Shown here: positions 1 to 5,100 of the stretch, in pieces
Layout: every line of letters starts with the position of its first letter
Position numbering within the stretch: position 1 is the first letter of the stretch
Assembly (NCBI GenBank): GCA_030634125.1
Contig: DAOWBJ010000129.1
Coordinates: 1 to 5,826, forward strand
Direction: 5' to 3'
From: Victivallales bacterium
GTDB taxonomy: Bacteria; Verrucomicrobiota; Lentisphaeria; Victivallales; Victivallaceae
DNA length: 5,826 nt
Notes under the pieces: model-generated
Told to the model about the DNA's origin: nothing
What the model saw: only the letters and a program-made list of their open reading frames with translations
Databases searched by the model: none
Position numbers and translations under genes: made by a program

Positions 1-35
1 CGGATTTCTAAGCCGTCCGTGTCTTTTTTGTTCAT
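1..35 (-). CDS. Possible 5' end of a gene running off the left edge (partial)
   Basis: An ATG at 35-33 on the minus strand opens a frame MNKKDTDGLEI that stays open to the window edge. It is preceded by a purine-rich GGAAAAAAGA, a plausible ribosome binding site. It points the same way as the SEDS cluster and begins just after the heptamer repeats. Only eleven codons are visible, so no family can be named and the frame could be fortuitous. Confidence 0.35.
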   Translation of the reverse strand, partial: MNKKDTDGLEI

Positions 36-47
36 TCTTTTTTCCAA

Positions 48-89
48 TTCGATGTTCGATGTTGAACGTTCGATGTTCGACGTTCAATA
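48..89. repeat. Heptanucleotide tandem repeat, six units, consensus TTCGATG
   Basis: Six consecutive 7-bp units are in strict register: TTCGATG, TTCGATG, TTGAACG, TTCGATG, TTCGACG, TTCAATA. The last is degenerate. Within the run, TTGAACGT (62-69) and ACGTTCAA (80-87) form a perfect 8-bp inverted repeat with a 10-nt loop, so the transcript could fold. The run fills the gap between the putative lipoprotein stop and the possible gene start at the left edge. It resembles the short intergenic heptamer repeats seen in several bacterial groups, but its function is unknown. There is no T-run after the hairpin, so it is not an obvious intrinsic terminator. Confidence 0.8.
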
Positions 90-125
90 AATTTTCATCT
101 CTTTTATACCCAAAATAACAAATTC

Positions 126-320
126 CTATAGTATTAAATTAGACAAAAATTTATGATTGTCAATGGTAACAATTCGCTTTTCATAAGTTGTTCCGTTAAA
201 GACCAAACAGCCTACTTTTAAGCTATCCCATTCATTCTCAACAATAAGATTTTTGTGATTAACACAGCCGAACATTATAAGCACAGCAAATAACATGCAT
301 CCCGAAATTGCGGTTTTCAT
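126..320 (-). CDS. Small putative lipoprotein, function unknown
   Basis: This 64-aa protein has a basic start (MKTAIS), a hydrophobic stretch at about residues 8-18 and a lipobox-like IMFGC ending at Cys19, so the mature lipoprotein would be only about 46 residues. A good AGGA ribosome binding site lies 6 nt before the ATG, which supports the start. The mature part (VNHKNLIVENEWDSLKVG ...) matches no family I recognise. It lies 43 bp downstream of the SEDS gene in the same direction with no hairpin between, so it is probably cotranscribed. Past the TAG the frame continues for 13 sensible codons (EFVILGIKEMKIY) to a TGA at 84-86, entering the heptamer repeats. A nonsense-shortened gene is therefore possible. 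The lipobox is slightly non-canonical (Met-Phe-Gly-Cys). Confidence 0.65.
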   Translation of the reverse strand: MKTAISGCMLFAVLIMFGCVNHKNLIVENEWDSLKVGCLVFNGTTYEKRIVTIDNHKFLSNLIL

Positions 321-363
321 AGTTTTTCCTATATTTCTTTTTTTCTTTTTAAAACCTCAGTAA

Positions 364-1476
364 TCAGTTATAGAAACTATGTCCTTCTTCCGGGTGGTGG
401 TGATTTACGGCACTTAGGATTATTCCAAAAGCCAGAAGGGTCGATAGAAGAGAACTGCCGCCGTAACTTAATAATGGCAAAGTTAAGCCGGTCGGTGGTA
501 ATATCGCTACATTTACGCTGATGTGAATTAAAGTTTGAACAGCGATTAAGGATAACATCCCAATTATAAACAGTTTTTCATACTGACCTTTTATTTGCAG
601 AGCAAGGCGGTATAAAACATAAATTACAGCTGCTAATATTAAAAGTATCGGCAAGGTGCCGGCAAAACCTAAAGATTCAGCGATTGTCGCAAAAACAGAA
701 TCGCTGTGGGCTAAAGGTAAATACGAATTTGACCATGTGGCGTTGCCCATTTTGACCCCGAACCAGCCGCCGCGGGCAATTGTGAATTGAAATTGGCGGA
801 TATGCCAGCCACTGCCGAGAGGGTCGCTTGAAGGGTCCCAGAAACCGGAGAAACGCTTCAGGATATATGGATTTTGATAAAGCACCCAGACCGCGATGGG
901 CGTTAAGAGGGCAGGGAGCGTCAATAAATATTTGATCGGCGTACCAACCAGGAAACATATTATAACAAATGTCAGTAAATAAACAAGCGCCGTACCCGCA
1001 TCCGGTTGAAGCAAAATCGGTATTAACCACAATAAAGTTGTTAGAGACAGCCGCAGAAAAGTTTTAAAATCTTTTTTCCCGCTCACGGCAAGATGACATA
1101 GCAGTAAGATGAAAAAAGGCTTGGCGAACTCTGACGGCTGTATGGACGCGGAAGTCCAGCCCAAAGTAAACCAGCCGCGCATTCCGTTGATTTGTGTCCC
1201 CCATAGTAACACCGCAAGCAGAGATATATAAGTGATCGCGGCTCCGGCAACTGCGTTTTCACGATAAAAACTGAACGGCACACGCTGCGCCAGAAGCATT
1301 ACCATCATGCTCATTACCAGCCAAAGCAGTTGGCGTCCGACAAAATATAGAGGTGAAGCTCCCAGCGTATTGGAATTATAAATAGCCAGACACCCCCAGA
1401 TACACAGTAGAAACAGTAAGCTCTGTACAAGTACTGTGGTATTAAATATTTTTCTGTTTAGAGTTTTCTGATTCAT
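364..1476 (-). CDS. SEDS-family peptidoglycan polymerase (FtsW/RodA type)
   Basis: A 370-aa polytopic membrane protein of the shape, elongation, division and sporulation family, which polymerises lipid II into glycan strands at the outer face of the inner membrane. Visible hallmarks are NGMRGWF (98-103), QPSEFAKP (113-120), QPDAGTA (157-163) with the family's essential Asp159, RFSGFWDP (208-215), LPLAHSDSVFATIAESLGFAG (253-273) and PPTGLTLPLLSYGGSS (327-342). About ten membrane segments are expected and its length is normal. The 'GLTLPLLSYGGSSLL' end and the AHSD motif are more like FtsW than RodA, but I would not fix the paralogue. The ATG at 1476 is chosen over an upstream TTG at 1494 because it forms an ATGA overlap with the preceding gene and has AAGGCGG 8-10 nt upstream. 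The C-terminus is short and His-rich (HHHPEEGHSFYN). SEDS enzymes work with a class B PBP; here the adjacent partner lacks the catalytic domain. Confidence 0.93.
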   Translation of the reverse strand: MNQKTLNRKIFNTTVLVQSLLFLLCIWGCLAIYNSNTLGASPLYFVGRQLLWLVMSMMVMLLAQRVPFSFYRENAVAGAAITYISLLAVLLWGTQINGMRGWFTLGWTSASIQPSEFAKPFFILLLCHLAVSGKKDFKTFLRLSLTTLLWLIPILLQPDAGTALVYLLTFVIICFLVGTPIKYLLTLPALLTPIAVWVLYQNPYILKRFSGFWDPSSDPLGSGWHIRQFQFTIARGGWFGVKMGNATWSNSYLPLAHSDSVFATIAESLGFAGTLPILLILAAVIYVLYRLALQIKGQYEKLFIIGMLSLIAVQTLIHISVNVAILPPTGLTLPLLSYGGSSLLSTLLAFGIILSAVNHHHPEEGHSFYN

Positions 1477-2168
1477 TGCTGCCGCCTTTTGCAAATTTCT
1501 TCAAGAGTTAACTCGAGTTGTACATCTTTTCCGGGAACCGCCATCCTGATGGATTGACCTGAATTTTTAATCCAGTTTTTATTGCGGTCAAGCATTATTC
1601 TATATTTTCCCGGAGTTCCGTTTAAAACCTTGTTGTAAAGTTTTTCGAATCCATTTATACCTACAAGCCGCCCGCTGATAAATCTTACTTGTCCGATTTG
1701 TGATTTGATTCCTGGATAGCTGACAACTTTTCTTTCGTTTCTAGGTGTTATTTGAAGTTCCGGGAAAAGATAGATTAATTTTTCCAAAGCTAAAATTTGT
1801 TTTGGCTGGAGGGCGCGGAACATTATGGAATGTACTGTTTCCAAACCAGGCTCTCTTGTTTCCGGCAATAATTTTTTAACTCTTTTATAGATTAGTTTGG
1901 CTTGTCCGGGCGAGTCGGTGAGATTATTGTAATATAAATCGTAATATTTCTCACTCCATGCCAGTACAATACCGTTTTTGTCGAGAATTTTAGAGCGTTC
2001 AGGATAATATGACAATTCGCGCCGGGCAAGTTTGTTGCCGAGTTTAATATATTTATTTTTAGCGATTACGGCGTAGTAAAAAAACATCGCGGTACACATT
2101 ACCGCCCAGAACATGAGTAATAAGATGACAATGTCTACTTGTTTTTTGAACTTCTTATTATCCAGCAT
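1473..2168 (-). CDS. Membrane-anchored PBP dimerisation (pedestal) domain protein lacking the transpeptidase domain
   Basis: A 231-aa protein with a short cytoplasmic N-terminus, one membrane anchor (about 11-36) and a periplasmic part matching the N-terminal module of class B penicillin-binding proteins. It has ARRELSYYPERSKILDKNGIVLA (48-70), the counterpart of the usual RG-x-I-x-DRNG-x-x-LA, then IGQV ... GRLVGINGFEKLYNKVLNGTPG (158-187), the counterpart of the GLE-x-x-Y-x-x-x-L-x-G-x-x-G segment. It ends at VPGKDVQLELTLEEICKRRQQ, where ordinary PBPs read 'G-x-DV-x-LTID-x-x-x-Q' and pass into the transpeptidase domain. SxxK, SxN and KTG motifs are therefore absent, and the following DNA codes for the SEDS protein in another frame. 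Start ATG has GAGG 5 nt upstream. Known SEDS-PBP structures place this pedestal against the polymerase, so it may activate the SEDS enzyme without crosslinking. Alternatives are a deletion remnant or an ordinary adaptor. Confidence 0.85.
   Translation of the reverse strand: MLDNKKFKKQVDIVILLLMFWAVMCTAMFFYYAVIAKNKYIKLGNKLARRELSYYPERSKILDKNGIVLAWSEKYYDLYYNNLTDSPGQAKLIYKRVKKLLPETREPGLETVHSIMFRALQPKQILALEKLIYLFPELQITPRNERKVVSYPGIKSQIGQVRFISGRLVGINGFEKLYNKVLNGTPGKYRIMLDRNKNWIKNSGQSIRMAVPGKDVQLELTLEEICKRRQQ
1482..1488 (-). promoter_or_regulatory. Ribosome binding site of the SEDS gene, inside the upstream gene
   Basis: AAGGCGG on the minus strand, with AAGG 8 nt before the ATG at 1476. It lies within the last codons of the PBP-like gene and supports the ATGA-overlap start rather than the TTG at 1494, which has no such site at proper spacing. 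Confidence 0.65.
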
Positions 2169-2173
2169 GTTAA

Positions 2174-2177
2174 CCTC
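2174..2177 (-). promoter_or_regulatory. Ribosome binding site of the PBP-like gene
   Basis: GAGG on the minus strand, 5 nt before the ATG at 2168, in the context TGAGGTTAAC. It fixes the start so that the membrane anchor begins about ten residues in. Confidence 0.6.
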
Positions 2178-2213
2178 AAAATTTATTGCGGAACAGCTTT
2201 GAAACGGCTATAA

Positions 2214-2241
2214 TTTATATTGAACTTCAACAAGCAGTAAA
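2214..2241 (-). promoter_or_regulatory. Candidate promoter for the PBP-like/SEDS/lipoprotein unit
   Basis: On the minus strand TTTACT (2241-2236) and TATAAA (2219-2214) are separated by 16 bp, a fair sigma-70-type match about 45 bp before the PBP-like start codon. A perfect TTGAA-C-TTCAA palindrome (2220-2230) fills the spacer next to the -10 box. This is a by-eye call in AT-rich DNA. Its position just beyond a candidate terminator of the upstream gene adds some support. Confidence 0.4.
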
Positions 2242-2256
2242 ACCAGTTGGAAAATC

Positions 2257-2270
2257 TACCGCTTGCGGTA
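2257..2270 (-). terminator. Weak hairpin after the secreted-protein gene
   Basis: TACCGC-TT-GCGGTA is a perfect short inverted repeat 4 bp past the stop codon of the 244-aa gene. In the minus-strand transcript it would fold as a 5-bp stem with a CAAG tetraloop, preceded by an A-tract and followed by GATTTTCC. The stem is short and the T-run only four long, so termination would be weak at best. Confidence 0.35.
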
Positions 2271-2274
2271 TTAA

Positions 2275-3009
2275 TTATTTTTTCTTTGGAGCATTCGCGG
2301 GAAATATCATATCTTTGCCGGATGTTGTTGTGGCACCAGGTGGTAATACCACTCTTTTTCCGCTTCTTTCTTCTTCTTTTAAAATTTGCAGAGCGTATTT
2401 ATTCAGGTTGGCATCGTATACAGGAAACATTCCATCTTCAAAAGATTTGGTCTTTTCAGTTGGATATATTGTTGTGCCTATACGTTCATTTTGCGGTCCG
2501 GTCAAGTTACGGACATATACAGTTCCCGGATGACCGAATTTACCGCTTGAAACGGGCATGTCAATCTTGCCTATACAGTCTTGTCCGATAGGACGAACTA
2601 TGTGAATCCAGCATTTTATACCGCGGGAATGAAGTAAAGCTTTTATGTGGTCTACTTCTTTTGATATTTTCTTATGTTTTCTGAAAAGAGCAAGATCTTC
2701 TTTTTGGTGTTTTGTCGCAAGATTGGCTCTTGCTGTTTGGAATTCATTAACTTTTTTTGTAAACGCTTTAGCTTTTTTAGGTGAATAATTAAATTTTTTC
2801 TGCAAGTCTTTAGTAAGTAAAGTCATTTTGACATCACGAAGAACGGGGGTGCCGTCTTTTTTAGTGTACATAAAACCAACAGCGTCAGGAAGAACATTAG
2901 TTACTTCGACATTTTTGTATACCGTGCCATCGGTGGTAGTAATATCCAGAGCCGAAAGATTCAAGGAGGATAAGGCGAAAACGACACAAAACAGGATAGT
3001 TTTATTCAT
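2275..3009 (-). CDS. Secreted protein of unknown function with a PVC-type N-terminal domain
   Basis: A 244-aa protein with a clear Sec signal peptide (MNKTILFCVVFALSSLNLSA, likely cleaved before LD at residue 21). Residues 22-81 form a small domain of a type I recognise from Verrucomicrobia/Lentisphaerae secreted proteins: DG-TVYKNVEVTNVLPDAVGF, a short beta-like segment, then LQKKFNYSPKKA. A charged, probably helical stretch follows (about 75-125). The C-terminal part carries two cysteines (133 and 145) that could form a periplasmic disulfide, and a GTVYVRN ... IGTTIYPT ... DGMFPVYDANLNKYALQ segment that may be a small beta domain. The Lys-rich C-terminus ends PKKK. The ATG at 3009 is chosen, not an upstream in-frame start, because the signal peptide begins there and AAAGGAG precedes it. 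It has its own promoter, so functional linkage to the SEDS unit is not proven. Confidence 0.8.
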   Translation of the reverse strand: MNKTILFCVVFALSSLNLSALDITTTDGTVYKNVEVTNVLPDAVGFMYTKKDGTPVLRDVKMTLLTKDLQKKFNYSPKKAKAFTKKVNEFQTARANLATKHQKEDLALFRKHKKISKEVDHIKALLHSRGIKCWIHIVRPIGQDCIGKIDMPVSSGKFGHPGTVYVRNLTGPQNERIGTTIYPTEKTKSFEDGMFPVYDANLNKYALQILKEEERSGKRVVLPPGATTTSGKDMIFPANAPKKK

Positions 3010-3020
3010 GATAAAATAGA

Positions 3021-3027
3021 CTCCTTT
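3021..3027 (-). promoter_or_regulatory. Ribosome binding site of the secreted-protein gene
   Basis: AAAGGAG on the minus strand, 11 nt before the ATG at 3009, a slightly long spacing. It settles the start at the signal-peptide methionine; the longer reading beginning near 3057 would put this site inside the gene. Confidence 0.6.
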
Positions 3028-3075
3028 TGTATGATAAAGATTTAAATTTAGACACAAACCAGTTACTCTAGTTCA

Positions 3076-3104
3076 AATATATCATAACAAAACAAATAAT
3101 TCAA
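3076..3104 (-). promoter_or_regulatory. Sigma-70-like promoter of the secreted-protein gene
   Basis: On the minus strand TTGAAT (3104-3099), a 17-bp spacer and TATATT (3081-3076) make a good match to the housekeeping consensus. TGA immediately before the -10 box gives an extended -10. The transcript would start near 3069 and leave a leader of about 60 nt. Confidence 0.6.
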
Positions 3105-3125
3105 GCGGATATTTTTTGAAGAAAG

Positions 3126-3165
3126 ACAAACCGCAGCTTGTTTTACTAAACAAACTGCGGTTTGT
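3126..3165 (-). terminator. Long hairpin, likely terminator of the isomerase/oxidoreductase operon
   Basis: ACAAACCGCAG (3126-3136) and CTGCGGTTTGT (3155-3165) pair perfectly over 11 bp. After one C-A mismatch, TTGTTT pairs with AAACAA over 6 more bp around a TACT loop. It begins 20 bp past the oxidoreductase stop codon. On the minus strand the stem is followed by CTTTCTTC, a pyrimidine run poorer in T than a textbook terminator. It also separates that operon from the promoter at 3076-3104. Confidence 0.7.
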
Positions 3166-3185
3166 GTAAAGCGATTTATTTATTT

Positions 3186-4244
3186 TTAAGCGAATTCAGT
3201 ATTCTTTTTTACGTCTTCAATAATTTTGACTACAGCTACGCCTTCCTCAATCGAAACAGGAAATTTTGCGCCTTCTTTGATTGATTTATACATGGCCGGC
3301 CAGATGTAATAAGTGTCTGTCGGAACTGATGGATTTACTTTGATTTCCTCCTCGACCCAGCGAATAGCTTCCAGATCAGCGTAACCGTTGGTGAAACCGC
3401 CTTCCAAAGGAGGATTGCCGGCAAATGCTTCGATTTTCTGGAAAACCTGTTCGGGATCAGCGTATTTCAGTTTTATGTCATTGCCGTTGCAGGTCAAAGC
3501 CCCGCGCGTGGCGAAAACAGTATATTCGTTCTGCGCTAAAGCCGCGCCGCCGCTGATTTCCAGGTCTACAACTGTTCCATCTTCGTCTTTGAGGACTATT
3601 TTGAGATGATCTTCAGCGTTGCCTACCGCGGCTATTTTCTTGAGGTCGCTCCAGACTTCCTTGACTTTGTAGTTCAGGAACTGCAGAGCGTGGTCAATGA
3701 TGTGCGGCCCCCAGTTATTGAGCTGTCCGCCGCCGCATTCGATAATAGTCTGCCAGTCGCTGCGGCGCTGGAAGCTGTGACGGCAAAGCTTTATTTCGTA
3801 AACATCACCGAGAATGCCCGAGGCGATAATTTCCTGAATGTGATTAAACGGCGCCTCAAAACGACGGTTTTGACGAAGGTAAAGTTTGCCGGGATATTTT
3901 TTATCCAGTTCAAGAAGCTTAAGACTACCGGCATAAGTTATGGCAATAGGTTTTTCGAGAAAGACGTATTTGCCGGCGGCCAATGCTCTTTCGCAATGCG
4001 CAACATGATCGGGTGAACGCGTCGCGATTGAAATCATATCCACATCGGGATCATTAAGAAAATCTTCTTCCTTGTCAAAAGTTTTAGCGCCGGTTTTTTC
4101 GGCGAAGATTCTATTGCGTTCAGCTTCGGTATCCATACCGGCGAAGATTTCATACATTTCGGGATATTTCTGCAATTCCGTAGTGTGCATGTTTAACCCT
4201 GCTCTACCTAAACCCCAAATACCAACTTTAATTTTATCAGACAT
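3186..4244 (-). CDS. Gfo/Idh/MocA family NAD(P)-dependent oxidoreductase
   Basis: A 352-aa cytoplasmic protein of normal family length. The Rossmann nucleotide-binding motif G-L-G-R-A-G is at 11-16 (in KVGIWGLGRAG). The family's catalytic E-K-P is at 97-99 (VFLEKPIAI, Lys98), and the substrate-site segment GGGQLNNWGPHIIDHAL runs 171-187 with His181 and Asp184 as the usual polar pair. The family oxidises or reduces hydroxyl/keto groups of sugars, cyclitols and amino sugars; the substrate cannot be assigned here. The gene starts 5 bp after the stop of the isomerase-like gene, and its AGGA ribosome binding site overlaps that end, so the two are cotranscribed and probably translationally coupled. 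The pair suggests consecutive steps in one catabolic path. The TIRC of possible activities includes inositol dehydrogenase and 3-keto-sugar formation, but neither is shown. No broken motif is seen. Confidence 0.93.
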   Translation of the reverse strand: MSDKIKVGIWGLGRAGLNMHTTELQKYPEMYEIFAGMDTEAERNRIFAEKTGAKTFDKEEDFLNDPDVDMISIATRSPDHVAHCERALAAGKYVFLEKPIAITYAGSLKLLELDKKYPGKLYLRQNRRFEAPFNHIQEIIASGILGDVYEIKLCRHSFQRRSDWQTIIECGGGQLNNWGPHIIDHALQFLNYKVKEVWSDLKKIAAVGNAEDHLKIVLKDEDGTVVDLEISGGAALAQNEYTVFATRGALTCNGNDIKLKYADPEQVFQKIEAFAGNPPLEGGFTNGYADLEAIRWVEEEIKVNPSVPTDTYYIWPAMYKSIKEGAKFPVSIEEGVAVVKIIEDVKKNTEFA

Positions 4245-4249
4245 TTTTC

Positions 4250-4999
4250 TTATCCTGTTATGTTTTTAACAAATTCAATACTGGTTTTTAAATCAACAAG
4301 CGGCTCGCGCTCGTGTTTATCGTGTTCGATATGAATCCAGCCGTCCCAGCCGACTTGCAGCAGAGCTTCGATAACGGGAGCATTGCTGAAACCGTTATTG
4401 CCCGCGCCCAGCTCACAGAATTGATACTCTTTGATGCCGTCTTCTCTGGTTCCGCCGGTCAGGAACACATCTTTCAGGTGCATGACAGAAATGCGTTTAT
4501 GATATTTTTTGACTATTTCGACGGGATCGCCGCCCGCCATTGAAAGATGCCCTGTATCAAAAACGATTCCAGCGTCCGGCACAGCTTTGAGGAAATCTTC
4601 GAGTTCCTGCTGGTTTTCGACCCTTTGATGCATGTGATTGTGAATTGAAGCAGTGATGCCCCAGCGCGCGCAGCTTTTTGCTAAAGCCTGAGAGCGGCGG
4701 CAAAGCAAATCGAAATCAACTTCGCGGTCAATTTGTCCGGGTGTCATCCAGACATATTCTTTGCCGAGAGCGGCAGTCCATTGAATATTAGTTTGAACGT
4801 TGGGACCGCGGCAAGTGCTGAAGTCCATACCGAGTTTATGATATAACGCAGCTTTGTGCATCGCGTCAGCTTCGCTAACTGCCTCGAGACGCTCAGTTCC
4901 GTTAAAACCAATAGCCTTCAAGTCCAGTAAGCGTTCTTCTATATCGTAGAGACCGCCGTGCCAGACATTCATTCCATAATCTGCTACACCAAATTTCAT
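4250..4999 (-). CDS. Xylose-isomerase-like TIM-barrel sugar isomerase/epimerase
   Basis: A 249-aa protein of the xylose isomerase-like/AP-endonuclease-2 TIM-barrel family, which includes inosose dehydratase and keto-sugar epimerases and uses a divalent metal. Visible motifs are ASIHNHMH (117-124), GIVFDTGHLSMAGGDP (144-159) with Asp148 and His151 as likely metal ligands, SVMHLKD (171-177) with His174, CELGAGN (195-201) and WIHIEHD (221-227) with Glu225. Length is slightly short for the family but all barrel landmarks occur in order. The ATG at 4999 is preferred over in-frame starts upstream because MKFGVADYGMN matches the usual first strand and AAGG lies 9 nt upstream. It is the first gene of a two-gene operon with the oxidoreductase and is divergent from an AraC-type regulator. 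No subfamily or substrate can be fixed. Confidence 0.9.
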   Translation of the reverse strand: MKFGVADYGMNVWHGGLYDIEERLLDLKAIGFNGTERLEAVSEADAMHKAALYHKLGMDFSTCRGPNVQTNIQWTAALGKEYVWMTPGQIDREVDFDLLCRRSQALAKSCARWGITASIHNHMHQRVENQQELEDFLKAVPDAGIVFDTGHLSMAGGDPVEIVKKYHKRISVMHLKDVFLTGGTREDGIKEYQFCELGAGNNGFSNAPVIEALLQVGWDGWIHIEHDKHEREPLVDLKTSIEFVKNITG

Positions 5000-5008
5000 T
5001 TTTATAAA

Positions 5009-5012
5009 CCTT
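5009..5012 (-). promoter_or_regulatory. Ribosome binding site of the isomerase-like gene
   Basis: AAGG on the minus strand, 9 nt before the ATG at 4999. It decides the start in favour of MKFGV and against the 14-residue N-terminal extension that is also open in frame. Confidence 0.5.
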
Positions 5013-5026
5013 ATTTTGTTTATTAG

Positions 5027-5055
5027 TTGAAGTATATTCACTTTATGATTATAAT
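5027..5055 (+). promoter_or_regulatory. Sigma-70-like promoter of the AraC-type regulator
   Basis: TTGAAG (5027-5032), an exact 17-bp spacer and a perfect TATAAT (5050-5055) on the plus strand. Transcription would begin near 5062, giving a leader of about 40 nt to the first ATG. Confidence 0.65.
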
Positions 5056-5075
5056 ATACATATATACCTGAACAA
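5048..5075 (-). promoter_or_regulatory. Candidate promoter of the isomerase/oxidoreductase operon
   Basis: On the minus strand a perfect TATAAT (5053-5048) is preceded after 16 bp by TTGTTC (5075-5070), only a partial -35 match. A poor -35 beside a good -10 fits a promoter that needs an activator, and an AraC-type protein is encoded next door. The -10 overlaps that of the opposite promoter. Confidence 0.45.
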
Positions 5076-5100
5076 TGGAATAGACAAAATAATTAAAAAT

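Larger units (their letters stand above)
5016..5087. promoter_or_regulatory. Candidate operator: inverted repeat around the divergent promoters
   Basis: TTGTTTATT (5016-5024) and AATAGACAA (5079-5087) are inverted copies matching at 8 of 9 positions. Their centre of symmetry, between 5051 and 5052, is the same as that of the ATTATAAT palindrome (5048-5055) holding both -10 boxes. Arm centres are 63 bp apart, close to six helical turns, so a bound dimer or loop would sit on one face. The left arm overlaps the 5' leader of the isomerase gene and the right arm the leader of the regulator gene. The DNA is AT-rich, so chance remains possible. Confidence 0.35.

Noticed and set aside
1..29. CGGA ... 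TCCG followed by a T-run at the left edge as a plus-strand terminator
   Set aside because: The stem is only four pairs and is cut by the window edge, so nothing can be concluded.
103..108. TATAAA on the minus strand as a -10 box for the possible gene at the left edge
   Set aside because: No -35-like hexamer lies at a suitable distance, so the match alone is not enough.
171..187. Asn in place of Asp in the oxidoreductase GGG-x-L-x-N-x-G-x-H segment (residue numbers) as a lost active-site residue
   Set aside because: This position varies among Gfo/Idh subfamilies, and the catalytic Lys98, His181 and Asp184 are all present.
1477..1494. Longer SEDS start at a TTG codon adding six residues
   Set aside because: The ATG at 1476 has a properly spaced ribosome binding site and the ATGA overlap; the TTG has neither.
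2186..2591. Plus-strand open frames opposite the secreted-protein gene
   Set aside because: They lack family motifs and good ribosome binding sites and mirror a minus-strand gene that has a signal peptide, promoter and ribosome binding site.
3606..4016. Plus-strand open frame of 136 codons opposite the oxidoreductase
   Set aside because: It is antisense to a gene with intact Rossmann and EKP motifs and shows no recognisable domain of its own.
5075..5083. Two-codon upstream frame ATG GAA TAG in the regulator leader
   Set aside because: No ribosome binding site precedes it, and such a short frame is expected by chance in AT-rich DNA.
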